The position numbers and the translations under genes were made by a program. Below, one piece after another: positions 6,858 through 15,680 of a stretch of DNA of 64,000 bases. The notes beneath the pieces are model-generated. The model was not told the origin of the DNA and ran no database searches. It was given only the letters and a program-made list of their open reading frames with translations. Numbering within the stretch: the stretch's first letter is position 1; each line of letters opens with the position of its first letter. Origin of the DNA: Lachnospiraceae bacterium (GTDB taxonomy: Bacteria > Bacillota > Clostridia > Lachnospirales > Lachnospiraceae); contig JAFZVZ010000026.1 of the NCBI GenBank assembly GCA_017617545.1, positions 62,001 through 126,000 of the forward strand, in the 5' to 3' direction.

Positions 6858-8966
6858 TTAAATCTCGAAGAGCATCTCCGCGTAGGTCGGTACCGGCCAC
6901 AGGTCGCGGTCGATCACGAGTTCAAGCTTGTCGATCGGTGTGCGGAGCGCTGCCATCGCGGGTACAACCTTCTCGTGGAAGAACTCTGCCATCTCGCGGC
7001 CCTCCGGCTTGGAGACAGCCTCCTCATCGAGTCGGCGAAGCTCCGTGAGAGCGTCCTGCGCCTCGCGAAGAAGTCTGGAGCTCTCCAGCAGAAGCTCGAT
7101 CTGCACGCTGGTGTCCGCCTCGGGAACCGCCTGCGTCACGGTCTTGATGGAGTCCGCAAGGCGTGTCGTGAACCGGATCACGGACGGGATGTATTTGCAG
7201 CCCGCCATCGAGATCATCGTGCGCGCCTCGATATTGATCGCTTTCGCGTAAATCTCATAGTCGATCTCCGCACGGCTGCGAAGCTCGGTCTCGGTAAATA
7301 CGCCTTGATGTCCGAAGGTCTTGATCGCCTTCTCGGTCACGAGCGCGGGGATCGCGTCGACCATCGAGCGAAGGTTCGGAAGTCCGCGTCTCTCGGCCTC
7401 CTCAACCCACTCCTTCGCGTAGCCGTTGCCGTTGAAGATGATGCGCTCATGCTCCGCGAGCGACGTCTTGATCAGGTCATGCACGGCCTGCTCGAAGTCA
7501 TCCGCCTTCTCCAGGATATCGGCGAAACGCTCCAGCGTCTCAGCCACGATCGTATTGATCGTCGTGTTCGCGTCCGCGATGGACATCGACGAACCGACGG
7601 AGCGGAATTCAAACTTGTTGCCGGTGAACGCAAACGGCGACGTGCGGTTTCTGTCCGTCGCGTCACGGCCGATCGAAGGCAGCGTGGACACACCCGTGTA
7701 GAGGCGTCCCTCCTTCTTCAGGCGCTTCGCCTCGCCGGTCTCCACAAGCTGCGTGACAACGTCGTCGAGCTGCTCGCCGAGGAACACGGAAACGATCGCC
7801 GGAGGCGCCTCGTTGGCACCGAGACGATGATCGTTGCCCGGGTTGGCCGCGGAGAGGCGCACAAGGTCCGCATGGTTGTCAACCGCCTCCAGAACCGCGG
7901 TCAGGAACAGCAGGAACTGAACATTCTCGTTCGGCGTCTTGCCGGGATTCAAGAGGTTCTTGCCGGTGTCGGTGACAAGCGACCAGTTGTTGTGCTTGCC
8001 GGAACCGTTCACGCCGGCGAACGGCTTCTCATGCAGGAGGCACTCGAGACCGTGGCGCTTCGCCACCTTCTTCATGCACTCCATGATCAGCTGGTTATGG
8101 TCCGTTGAGATATTGACCGTCGTATAGAACGGCGCGAGCTCGTGCTGCGCGGGCGCCGCCTCGTTGTGCTGCGTCTTCGCGTAGATGCCGAGCTTCCAGA
8201 GCTCATGGTTGAGCTCCTTCATGAACGCGCCGACACGCTCCTTCAGGCTTCCGAAATAGTGGTCGTCCATCTCCTGCCCCTTCGGAGGCTTCGCGCCGAA
8301 CAGCGTGCGTCCGGTGAAGATCAGGTCCTCGCGCTTCATGTAATTCTTGTGGTCGATCAGGAAATACTCCTGCTCAGCGCCGACCGAGCACTCCACGCGT
8401 TTCACGTCGTCATGGCCGAACAGCTTCAGGACTCGGAGCGCCTGCTTGTTGATGGCTGCCATGGAACGCAGCAGCGGTGTCTTCATATCCAGCGCATCGC
8501 CCGTGTAGGAGCAGAACGCGGTGGGGATGCAGAGCGTCACGCCTGAAGCGTCCTCGCGAAGGAACGCCGGCGACGTAAAATCCCATGCCGTGTAGCCGCG
8601 CGCCTCGAACGTCGCGCGCAGACCGCCGCTCGGGAACGAGGACGCGTCCGGCTCGCCCTTGATGAGCTCCTTGCCGGAAAACTCCATGATCGCCTTGCCG
8701 CCCGGTGCCGGCGTGATGAACGAGTCGTGCTTCTCCGCCGTCACACCCGTAAGAGGCTGGAACCAGTGCGTGTAGTGCGTCGCGCCGCGCTCGATCGCCC
8801 AGTCCTTCATGCAGCCTGCGATCACCTGCGCAACCTCGCTTGTCAGCGGCTCGGAACGCTCCAACGCGCGCTCCCAGGCCTCGAACGTCTCCTTCGGAAG
8901 ACGCTCGCGCATCACGGTTTCGTTAAATGCGTCCATGCCGAATATATCGGTCAGTTTCTCCACCAT
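6858..8966 (-). CDS. glnN: type III glutamine synthetase
   Basis: Makes glutamine from glutamate, ammonia and ATP. 702 aa is the length of the GSIII (GlnN) class, far longer than GlnA of types I and II (about 350-470). It carries THWFQPLTG and EKHDSFITP near residue 70, EQEYFLID in the N-terminal half, KHNNWSL and the ATP-site segment GANEAPPAIVSVFLG in the middle, and a C-terminal SMAGCKYIPSVIRF region. Start at ATG 8966; a GAGG lies about 12 nt upstream, slightly far. The gene sits behind the mscS terminator and is followed by the ABC-F gene, so a promoter in the short gap at 8967-9040 is expected, though no strong hexamers stand out. No PII gene or glutamine riboswitch is visible. Confidence 0.96.
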   Translation of the reverse strand: MVEKLTDIFGMDAFNETVMRERLPKETFEAWERALERSEPLTSEVAQVIAGCMKDWAIERGATHYTHWFQPLTGVTAEKHDSFITPAPGGKAIMEFSGKELIKGEPDASSFPSGGLRATFEARGYTAWDFTSPAFLREDASGVTLCIPTAFCSYTGDALDMKTPLLRSMAAINKQALRVLKLFGHDDVKRVECSVGAEQEYFLIDHKNYMKREDLIFTGRTLFGAKPPKGQEMDDHYFGSLKERVGAFMKELNHELWKLGIYAKTQHNEAAPAQHELAPFYTTVNISTDHNQLIMECMKKVAKRHGLECLLHEKPFAGVNGSGKHNNWSLVTDTGKNLLNPGKTPNENVQFLLFLTAVLEAVDNHADLVRLSAANPGNDHRLGANEAPPAIVSVFLGEQLDDVVTQLVETGEAKRLKKEGRLYTGVSTLPSIGRDATDRNRTSPFAFTGNKFEFRSVGSSMSIADANTTINTIVAETLERFADILEKADDFEQAVHDLIKTSLAEHERIIFNGNGYAKEWVEEAERRGLPNLRSMVDAIPALVTEKAIKTFGHQGVFTETELRSRAEIDYEIYAKAINIEARTMISMAGCKYIPSVIRFTTRLADSIKTVTQAVPEADTSVQIELLLESSRLLREAQDALTELRRLDEEAVSKPEGREMAEFFHEKVVPAMAALRTPIDKLELVIDRDLWPVPTYAEMLFEI

Positions 8967-9042
8967 TGTTCCATTACCTCGGATCTGTTGATTTCTCTTG
9001 TTCGCGAATGAACCCGTCCGGGATTCATTGCTTTATGTTACG

Positions 9043-9068
9043 AAAAATGCCGAACGAACCGGCATTTT
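9043..9068 (-). terminator. rho-independent terminator of the MscS gene
   Basis: AAAATGCCG (9044-9052) and CGGCATTTT (9060-9068) form a perfect 9-bp stem with a 7-nt loop. Read on the minus strand it ends in a run of five U. It lies 17 bp past the mscS stop. Confidence 0.85.
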
Positions 9069-9084
9069 CCCGTAAACTTCATAG

Positions 9085-9939
9085 TTACTGCGCGTCCTTC
9101 TTCTCCCCTGTGATCGTGACATCCAGCTGCTGGAACGGGATCGTGAACCCGCGCTCCTTCATCGCATACCGGATCTCCTCCATCATCGAAAAATACGCTC
9201 CCCAGTAGTCTTCCTTCTTCACCCAGAAACGGAAGAACAGGTTGACGGAGCTGTCGCCGAACTCCTTCACAAGCACCTCGACGGGCTTGTCCTTAAGCAG
9301 GCGCTCATCCGCCTCCGCAAGCTCCAGAAGCATCGCGCGGACGCTGCGGATATCGTCGTCGTACGAGATCGGCACGGTGAGGTCCACACGTCTCGTGGGC
9401 TCCGCCGATACGTTGACAAGATTGGAGTTGGCCAGGCTGCCGTTCGGCAGGATGACCGTGCGGTTGTCCGTCGTGACCAGTCTCGTGTAGCAGATGCCGA
9501 TGTCCTTCACGGTGCCCTCAAGCCCCGACGCGACGATATAGTCGCCGACGCGGAACGGTCTTGTCAGAAGGATCAGCACGCCGCCCGCGAAATTCGAGAG
9601 GCTGCCCTGAAGCGCAAGGCCGATCGCAAGACCCGCGGACCCGAGGATCGTCGCCACCGACGTGATCGGAAGTCCGAGCAGCTCGAACATAAGGACAAAC
9701 AGGATTGTGTACATTCCGACACGGCACAGCGACAGCAGAAACTTCGCCAATCCGCTGTCCATGCCCTTCTGCTGGCTGACCGCGAGCGCTTTCTCGATCA
9801 GCGCGCACAGCTTGCGGATCAGCTTTCGTCCGATCCACCACAGGACAAACGCGAAGACGATCCGAAGCGCCACCGACGAGAACATCGCCAGTGCCTCCGG
9901 AAAATCTCCTTTATACAGATATTGCAGAAATTCTTTCAT
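9085..9939 (-). CDS. MscS-family mechanosensitive channel
   Basis: 284 aa, the size of the small-conductance channel. Three hydrophobic segments lie in the first ~125 residues. The third contains the pore-lining Gly/Ala pattern LGSAGLAIGLALQGSLSNFA, followed by LLTRPFRVGDYI and the beta domain with TRLVTTDNRTVILPNGSL, both diagnostic for MscS. The cytoplasmic alpha/beta domain ends with PFQQLDVTI. It opens on membrane tension to release solutes in hypo-osmotic shock. AAGGAG lies about 10 nt upstream of ATG 9939. glgB ends 35 bp upstream, so the two may be cotranscribed; a terminator separates it from glnN. Confidence 0.95.
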   Translation of the reverse strand: MKEFLQYLYKGDFPEALAMFSSVALRIVFAFVLWWIGRKLIRKLCALIEKALAVSQQKGMDSGLAKFLLSLCRVGMYTILFVLMFELLGLPITSVATILGSAGLAIGLALQGSLSNFAGGVLILLTRPFRVGDYIVASGLEGTVKDIGICYTRLVTTDNRTVILPNGSLANSNLVNVSAEPTRRVDLTVPISYDDDIRSVRAMLLELAEADERLLKDKPVEVLVKEFGDSSVNLFFRFWVKKEDYWGAYFSMMEEIRYAMKERGFTIPFQQLDVTITGEKKDAQ

Positions 9940-9974
9940 GGTCGGTACTTCTCCTTACCGATGTTCACACCGCC

Positions 9975-12215
9975 TCAGTTCTTCTCCTTCAGGATCGGTG
10001 TGCATGTGAAGATCGCGCATCCGAGCGGCGGGATCGTGATCTGGATCGAGTTGTCACGTCCGTCGACGCGCTCCTCTTTCGACTGCTTCAGTCTCGGGTT
10101 CGTGTTGCCGCTGCCGCCGTAGCATACGGCATCCGAGTTGAAGATCTCCTTGTATTTGCCGGGGAACGGAACACCGAGCGACTGCTTCTCATAGACGACC
10201 GGCGTGAAGTTGCATACAACGAACAGCGACTCCGCGGGATTCTCCGTCTTACGCACGAACGTCACGATGCTGTGGTCCGCGTCGAGGCAGCTCATCCACT
10301 CAAAACCGTCCGGATCCTGGTCGAGCTTGTAAAGCGCCGGATGCGAGGTGTAGATCGCGTTGAGGTCCTTGACCATCGCGTGCATCTTCGCGTTCAGCGT
10401 GCCGCCCTTGTCGCCGTCGACCTTGTCGGTCAGCAGGTGCCACTCGAGGCTCTTCTCCTCGTTCCACTCCGCGAGCTGCGCCATATCCTGGCCCATGAAC
10501 AGAAGCTTCTTGCCCGGGTGGCAGGTCATGTAACCGTATGCCACGCGGAGGTTCGCAAACTTCTCCTCGTAGGTGCCGGGCATTTTCCCAAGCATGGAAC
10601 CCTTGCCGTGCACAACCTCGTCGTGCGAGAGGACAAGGATGAAATTCTCACTGTATGCATAGATCATGCTGAATGTCAGCGACCCGTGGCAGCCGCGGCG
10701 GAACAGAGGATCCTGCCGCATGTAGGTCGTAAAATCGTTCATCCAGCCCATATTCCACTTGAAGTCAAAGCCGAGGCCCTCGTCGTTGAGGTCGCCCGTG
10801 ATCTTCGGCCATGCCGTCGACTCCTCGGCGATCATCAGCGCGCCCGGAACAAGCTTCTTCGTGATCGAGTTGAGGTGCTTGAGAAGCTCGATCGCCTCGA
10901 GGTTCTCGTTGCCGCCGTACATGTTGGCGACCCACTCGCCGTCGTTCTTCCCGTAGTCGAGATACAGCATCGATGCCACGGCGTCCATGCGGATGCCGTC
11001 CACGTGATACTTCTTAAGCCAGAACAGCGCGTTCGCGATCAGGAAGTTGGAAACCTCCGGCCGGCCGTAGTTGAAGATCAGCGTGCCCCAGTGCGGGTGG
11101 CTGCCCTTGCGGGGATCCTGGTGCTCGTACAGGCACGTTCCGTCGAAGTTCGAAAGGCCGAACGTATCTCTCGGAAAATGAGCCGGCACCCAGTCGAGGA
11201 TGACCCCGATGCCCTGCTTGTGCATATAGTCGACGAAGTACATGAAATCCTCGGGCGAGCCGTAGCGCGAGGTCACTGCGTAATAGCCCGTCACCTGGTA
11301 GCCCCAGGACGCGTCGAGCGGGTGCTCCATCAGAGGCATCAGCTCAATGTGCGTGTACCCGGTCTCCTTCACGTACTCGGCGATCATGACCGCCAGTTCG
11401 CGGTAATTGTAAAAGCTTCCGTTCTCCTCGGCAGGTTTCTTCCAGGAGCCGAGGTGAACCTCGTAGATCGACATCGGGGAAGCTTTGAAATCGATGTTCT
11501 TGCGGCCCTCCATGTAGCGGTCGTCGGACCATTTGAAATTGCGAAGGTCGGCAACACGGGACGCAGTGCCCGGGCGAAGCTCCGCAGCGTTGGCGTACGG
11601 ATCCGCCTTGAGGTACGTCAGACCGCCCTTGACCTTGATCTCAAACTTGTACAGCTCTCCCGCTCCGACACCCGGAATGAAGAGCTCGAAAATGCCGCTG
11701 TTGCCGAGGCGTCTCATCGGGTAGAGACGACCGTCCCAGTGGTTGAAATCACCGACCACGCTGATGCGCATCGCGTTCGGAGCCCAGACCGCGAAATACG
11801 TTCCGTCCACGCCGTCGAGCGTCATCGGATGCGCGCCGAGCTTCTCGTACACGGAGTAATGGATGCCCGCGTTGAACTCGCGGCAATCCTCCTCGGTGAT
11901 CTGCGGCCAGAAGCGGTACGCGTCCTCAACGGTGCGCTCGCCGCCGGCATAGAGGAAGCGGAAACGGTATCGGCCCTCCGGTGCGATGCATGCGAAAAAT
12001 CCGCCCTCATCCACCTTCTCCATCTCGATGGACTCCGCGGAACCGGCCTCGCCGAGCAGCAGGATCGCTCTCTCCGCATTCGGGTCAAATGCCGTATACA
12101 CCATTCCCGATTTGGTCTTGTGCGCTCCCAGCACGGTGTGCGGGTCGTCGTGTTCGGAGAATACGATCCCCTCGATCTCTCTCCAGTTCATCTGTTTGTA
12201 CAAGGTTTCATCCAT
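9975..12215 (-). CDS. glgB: 1,4-alpha-glucan branching enzyme
   Basis: Introduces alpha-1,6 branches into glycogen. 746 aa. The N-terminal CBM48-like part includes PHTVLGAHK and YFAVWAPNAMRISVVGDFN. The GH13 barrel has intact catalytic motifs: VDGIRMDAVAS (nucleophile Asp), MIAEESTAWP (acid/base Glu) and LSHDEVVHGK (stabilising Asp). LDWVPAHFP and SWGYQVTGYY are typical of GlgB. Start ATG 12215 has GGAGG 8 nt upstream. This intact enzyme contrasts with the apparently dead GlgX-like protein at 3107-5185. No other glg genes are in the window. Confidence 0.97.
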   Translation of the reverse strand: MDETLYKQMNWREIEGIVFSEHDDPHTVLGAHKTKSGMVYTAFDPNAERAILLLGEAGSAESIEMEKVDEGGFFACIAPEGRYRFRFLYAGGERTVEDAYRFWPQITEEDCREFNAGIHYSVYEKLGAHPMTLDGVDGTYFAVWAPNAMRISVVGDFNHWDGRLYPMRRLGNSGIFELFIPGVGAGELYKFEIKVKGGLTYLKADPYANAAELRPGTASRVADLRNFKWSDDRYMEGRKNIDFKASPMSIYEVHLGSWKKPAEENGSFYNYRELAVMIAEYVKETGYTHIELMPLMEHPLDASWGYQVTGYYAVTSRYGSPEDFMYFVDYMHKQGIGVILDWVPAHFPRDTFGLSNFDGTCLYEHQDPRKGSHPHWGTLIFNYGRPEVSNFLIANALFWLKKYHVDGIRMDAVASMLYLDYGKNDGEWVANMYGGNENLEAIELLKHLNSITKKLVPGALMIAEESTAWPKITGDLNDEGLGFDFKWNMGWMNDFTTYMRQDPLFRRGCHGSLTFSMIYAYSENFILVLSHDEVVHGKGSMLGKMPGTYEEKFANLRVAYGYMTCHPGKKLLFMGQDMAQLAEWNEEKSLEWHLLTDKVDGDKGGTLNAKMHAMVKDLNAIYTSHPALYKLDQDPDGFEWMSCLDADHSIVTFVRKTENPAESLFVVCNFTPVVYEKQSLGVPFPGKYKEIFNSDAVCYGGSGNTNPRLKQSKEERVDGRDNSIQITIPPLGCAIFTCTPILKEKN

Positions 12216-12307
12216 ACCGATTGCCTCCGTAACGGTTAGTCAGAAAACTGCTATCTCTGTGAATCGCTGACGATTCATACATTTCTCTTCCGTATCCCGC
12301 CTGTAAC

Positions 12308-12973
12308 TTACTCGAGATACCACGCGTCTGTCGTGCTATCCTCGCCCTCGGCCGGCTTCGGTGTGTACCGGCGGAGGATCTTCTCCATCAGGAATGATTT
12401 TATGAGCACATATCCGGAAATTCCTCCCAGGATCAACAGGGAAAGGAACGCCGGTGACAGCCATACAAGGAACACTCCGACCGCCGCGAGCAGCACGATC
12501 ACAAGCGTGCTCGGCAGGTGGCGGAGAGACAGCACAAACGCCATCTTGATGATCTTCATCGTGGGCATGTTAAACCGGGACAGGATCGGGTAGACATACA
12601 CCGAGATGAAGACAAACAATACCGTAAAGATCAGCCAAAGCGTAAAATAAACCTGCGATAAGGTTTCGCCCTCCTTCATTGCCATCGCAAACGAATAGCA
12701 ATACAAAACGGATAAGGCGGCAACCAACTGCAGGATACCGAGTACACAACCTTGCTTGAAATTGTCCTTGAACGAATGAAAGAACGTTCTTACCGCATAG
12801 CCGCGGCTCTTGCGGATATTCTTGGCGATCGCATAGTACAACCCGGTGGATGCCGGGCCGATGCCGATGACCACGGTCAGAATGAACATCCAATTCAGCA
12901 CCATGAGGTCCCAGAGCTTGTTCATCGCCGAGAAAAATCTGTTCTCAGAATTAAATACATCATTAACGTTCAT
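12308..12973 (-). CDS. DUF624 (YesL-like) membrane protein
   Basis: 221 aa with about five to six membrane segments. The N-terminal WDLMVLNWMFILTVVIGIGPASTGLYYA and the cytoplasmic AVRTFFHSFKDNFKQG are typical of the DUF624/YesL family, often found beside carbohydrate ABC transporters and two-component systems and of unknown biochemical role. The tail is hydrophilic. It has its own promoter at 13056-13084 and reads toward glgB, 92 bp away; that gap holds only a small dyad (TGAATCG/CGATTCA near 12258-12276) without a T-run, so read-through into glgB is possible. Confidence 0.82.
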   Translation of the reverse strand: MNVNDVFNSENRFFSAMNKLWDLMVLNWMFILTVVIGIGPASTGLYYAIAKNIRKSRGYAVRTFFHSFKDNFKQGCVLGILQLVAALSVLYCYSFAMAMKEGETLSQVYFTLWLIFTVLFVFISVYVYPILSRFNMPTMKIIKMAFVLSLRHLPSTLVIVLLAAVGVFLVWLSPAFLSLLILGGISGYVLIKSFLMEKILRRYTPKPAEGEDSTTDAWYLE

Positions 12974-13055
12974 AACGCACCCTCATCATCCATGATTCGC
13001 GCTTCGCTCAGCCGTTCCGAATTCGGCTCTCCCCCGCAAGCGCATAGTTATTAAC

Positions 13056-13084
13056 AGTTTACCTTATTTGCCGCTGTTCGTCAA
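13056..13084 (-). promoter_or_regulatory. probable sigma-A promoter of the DUF624 gene
   Basis: Minus strand TTGACG (13084-13079), 17 bp, TAAACT (13061-13056), about 80 bp upstream of the start. It lies in the 316-bp gap 12974-13289, which otherwise contains one CGGAAAAT octamer (13130-13137) and the patatin-gene terminator. Confidence 0.65.
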
Positions 13085-13210
13085 GTCAAGAGTTGCTTTG
13101 TTTATGCCCTTCAGACGCATTCTCTGCGCATTTTCCGCTTTTCCCTTTTTTACCCTGAAAATCTGCCCGTAACGCCTGCCGCAGGTTCCGCTTTGCCCCG
13201 GTTTTGAATC

Positions 13211-13252
13211 GCTAAAAAAAGTCCGCACCGGCCTCTCGGCGGTACGGACTTT
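13211..13252 (-). terminator. rho-independent terminator of the patatin-like gene
   Basis: Arms AAAGTCCG (13218-13225) and CGGACTTT (13245-13252), extended inward by ACCG/CGGT with one mismatch. Read on the minus strand the hairpin is followed by seven U. Sits 38 bp beyond the stop at 13290. Confidence 0.88.
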
Positions 13253-13289
13253 TCTTCGGTGTAATTCCAATCGTAACTTCGGTCTGCGG

Positions 13290-14237
13290 TCACAGCCCCA
13301 GCTTCTTCATCATCTCATCGATCTTGCTGAAGTTGCGGTTCGCGCTCGCCATCGCATTTTGCGCGTTCGCGGCGGCGAGAGCCTTCTCGTTGTCCTCGCG
13401 GATCCGCGCCTCCTTCTCGGCAGCGGAAACGGGGAACCCGAGCATCCGGCGCTCATAAAACTCAAACGCGCGGAGCGTGTCATAAAAACCGAGGTTCAGG
13501 CGATACGCGGCGTTGCGGCCGTCAAAATCCAGCGTGCCGGTAAGAAGCATGCCGATCTCCTGGCTCGGCGTGATCTGAATGATCGTATCCGCGCGGGACG
13601 CGCACATCAGATCGTATTCGTAGGACGGGTTGAGAAGCACCAGGATCAGATGCTTGACATCGTCCTCGATCAGCGGACGGAGCGGAAGGTTGTCATAGAT
13701 CCCGCCGTCTCGGTATTCTACGCCGTTGATCGTGACCGGATCATACACGAACGGCATCGCGGTCGCCGCGAGCAGCAGCTGCATCAGTTCCTCCGGCGTC
13801 TTGCCGTTGAGCGCGACATACTCTCCCTCGATGTCGAGGTCGTCATTCCTGTGGCCGAAGCAGGTCCTGATGATCTGAAGCGACTCGGTCGCGTCGGACT
13901 TCTTCGCAAGTGTCGTGTACGTCTTGATCGGCGAGTCCGAAACCTTCTGCAGGTCAACAAGCTCGCGCAGGATCTTGATCAGACCGTCGCGGGAGCAAAC
14001 GCCCTCGGGCGTGATATCCAGAAACTGGATCGGACGGATGTTATACCATGCATCCTCCGCCTTCTGATAATCCCCGTTCAAAAACATAACGGCATTCAAC
14101 GTGCCGATGGAATCACTGGAAATTGCCTTGATCCAGGAATCCATCTTGAGAAAGCGAAGGGCTTTCCACACACCGATCTGGTAGGAGCCCTTTCCGCCGC
14201 CTCCGCCGAATACCAATCCGAAATCTCTCTGTTCCAT
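13290..14237 (-). CDS. patatin-like phospholipase family protein
   Basis: Serine acyl hydrolase of the patatin fold (lipid acyl esters). 315 aa. The oxyanion-hole loop reads FGGGGGKGSYQIGV near residue 11. The nucleophile elbow reads SSDSIGTLNA; the Ser is present although the usual first Gly of GxSxG is Ser. The dyad aspartate lies in EYRDGGIYDNLP near 185. No signal peptide, so probably cytosolic. The C-terminal ~50 residues are a charged Ala/Glu/Arg helix. GGAGG precedes ATG 14237. A separate terminator follows and mutY lies upstream on the same strand with a 107-bp gap. Confidence 0.88.
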   Translation of the reverse strand: MEQRDFGLVFGGGGGKGSYQIGVWKALRFLKMDSWIKAISSDSIGTLNAVMFLNGDYQKAEDAWYNIRPIQFLDITPEGVCSRDGLIKILRELVDLQKVSDSPIKTYTTLAKKSDATESLQIIRTCFGHRNDDLDIEGEYVALNGKTPEELMQLLLAATAMPFVYDPVTINGVEYRDGGIYDNLPLRPLIEDDVKHLILVLLNPSYEYDLMCASRADTIIQITPSQEIGMLLTGTLDFDGRNAAYRLNLGFYDTLRAFEFYERRMLGFPVSAAEKEARIREDNEKALAAANAQNAMASANRNFSKIDEMMKKLGL

Positions 14238-14344
14238 TCCTCATCCTCCCATACACAGTACGCGCGAGCCGCGGCCCGCAGCATGTTTACCCGAATATTA
14301 TACCATTATTTTCCGAAAAATACCACTACAGCCTTAATGCTGTT

Positions 14345-15469
14345 CTACAATTGTAGTTTGTATGCCCGGAATGCCTGCGGAAGCCCTACCGTCTCGGTGA
14401 TTTCCGCAGAAGTCATCCACGCATACTCTTTCGGTGCAGCAAACTCTTCCCGATGTTCGTCCGCGACATCAATCCGATACCCTCTCATCTCCCACTCCAC
14501 GTGGCTGAACACATGGCGGCTGTCGTCAATGCGATGGGCACTGAGTGCGACGTCTCCGCTCATACCGGCCTCCGAAAGGATCGCCGACGCCGCTTTCTTC
14601 ACTCCGGCGGCGGACAGATGCCCGTCGACATTGGGCAGCTCCCACATTCCCGCGAGCAGCCCGGACTGCGGTCTGCGGTGAAGAAGGAAATGATCGTTGC
14701 AGCGGATCACCATAACGGTTCTCTGCCGGACCGGTCTCGCTTTCTTCTCCGCCTTCCTCGGGATCTCCCCGGTCAGGCCCTCGGCGTACGCCTTGCACAG
14801 ATGCGACAGCGGACACACGTCACAGTGCGGCTTTCCGTTGGGAATGCAGACCGTCGCGCCGATGTCCATGACGGCCTGGTTGAACCGTCCCGGAGTCGTA
14901 TCTTTTGTCTTTGAGCCCCGCATCCCCGCTTCCATCGCGTCCGTCAGCATCTCACGAACCTGCTTTTTATAGCTCTCGGAGCGGATGTCATCGCGGTAGG
15001 CGGTCAGTCTGGCATACACGCGCAGCACGTTGCCGTCCACGGCGGGAACGCACTGCCCGAACGATATGGACGCGATCGCGCCGGCGGTGTAATCGCCGAT
15101 GCCCGGCAGCTCCCGAAGGAGCGCGTAGTCCGCGGGAAGCTCCCCGCCATAACGCTCGCAGATCACCTTTGCCGCCTTGCCGATATTACGTACGCGCGAG
15201 TAATACCCGAGCCCTTCCCACAGCTTGATCAGACGGTCCTCCTGCGCCTCCGCGACCGCTCTCACGGTCGGAAGATCAGCCAGGAACCGGTCATAGTACC
15301 CTCTCACCGCCTCCACGCGCGTCTGCTGGAGCATGATCTCCGAGATCCACACGTGGTACGGGACCGGGTCGTCACGCCACGGAAGCACGCGCGCATTGTA
15401 CGCGTACCACTGCAGAAGCGCGGGCACCGACTCGCGACATCTCTCTTGTGCAGTTTTTTCCTTCCCCAT
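14345..15469 (-). CDS. mutY: A/G-specific adenine glycosylase
   Basis: Base-excision repair enzyme that removes adenine opposite 8-oxoguanine. Landmarks in order: LPWRDDPVPYHVWISEIMLQQTRV, the helix-hairpin-helix LPGIGDYTAGAIASI with VDGNVLRV (catalytic Asp), the 4Fe-4S motif C-x6-C-x2-C-x5-C in CIPNGKPHCDVCPLSHLC, then a C-terminal NUDIX-like 8-oxoG domain (LLAGMWELPNVDG). The start at 15469 is preferred to 15508 because GGGAG lies 7-8 nt upstream and the N-terminus then has the usual length. The TAG stop overlaps the palindrome CTACAATTGTAG (14345-14356). Confidence 0.95.
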   Translation of the reverse strand: MGKEKTAQERCRESVPALLQWYAYNARVLPWRDDPVPYHVWISEIMLQQTRVEAVRGYYDRFLADLPTVRAVAEAQEDRLIKLWEGLGYYSRVRNIGKAAKVICERYGGELPADYALLRELPGIGDYTAGAIASISFGQCVPAVDGNVLRVYARLTAYRDDIRSESYKKQVREMLTDAMEAGMRGSKTKDTTPGRFNQAVMDIGATVCIPNGKPHCDVCPLSHLCKAYAEGLTGEIPRKAEKKARPVRQRTVMVIRCNDHFLLHRRPQSGLLAGMWELPNVDGHLSAAGVKKAASAILSEAGMSGDVALSAHRIDDSRHVFSHVEWEMRGYRIDVADEHREEFAAPKEYAWMTSAEITETVGLPQAFRAYKLQL

Positions 15470-15612
15470 GGCCGCTCTCCCGCTTTGTATCAGTGATTCT
15501 TTCGGCATCCGTCGGCCCTTTCCGAACCCTTCCTGCCTACCCGGTCATTATACCAAATGCCGCCCCCGTTGCGCAATCACGCAGGCACATGTTTCTTCGG
15601 AAAATGCTCCGA

Positions 15613-15667
15613 AAACAAACAAGCGGCCTTCATCCGCGCGCTTACCGCGCTTTGGCTGAAGACCGCT
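15613..15667 (-). terminator. rho-independent terminator of the ABC-DUF1854-ABC cluster
   Basis: A long imperfect hairpin spans 15622-15667: outer arms AGCGG/CCGCT and CTTCA/TGAAG, and an inner GCGCG/CGCGC stem. On the minus strand a T-rich tail follows (15613-15620). It stands 13 bp from the stop at 15681. The octamer-hairpin CTTCGGAAAATGCTCCGAA (from 15595) lies directly beyond it. Confidence 0.8.
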
Positions 15668-15680
15668 GTCATTTTTCAAA

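Noticed and set aside
9891-12239. Very long open frame on the plus strand (782 codons) opposite glgB, and similar frames opposite glnN, the ABC genes and the topoisomerase A subunit
   Set aside because: They mirror codon bias of GC-rich genes on the other strand, are rich in Arg, Val, His and Leu without domain motifs, and lie exactly over well-identified genes.
13064-13270. 68-codon minus-strand frame in the gap before the DUF624 gene
   Set aside because: It runs through the patatin-gene terminator and the DUF624 promoter, is Arg/Lys-rich, and has no recognisable motif or ribosome-binding site.
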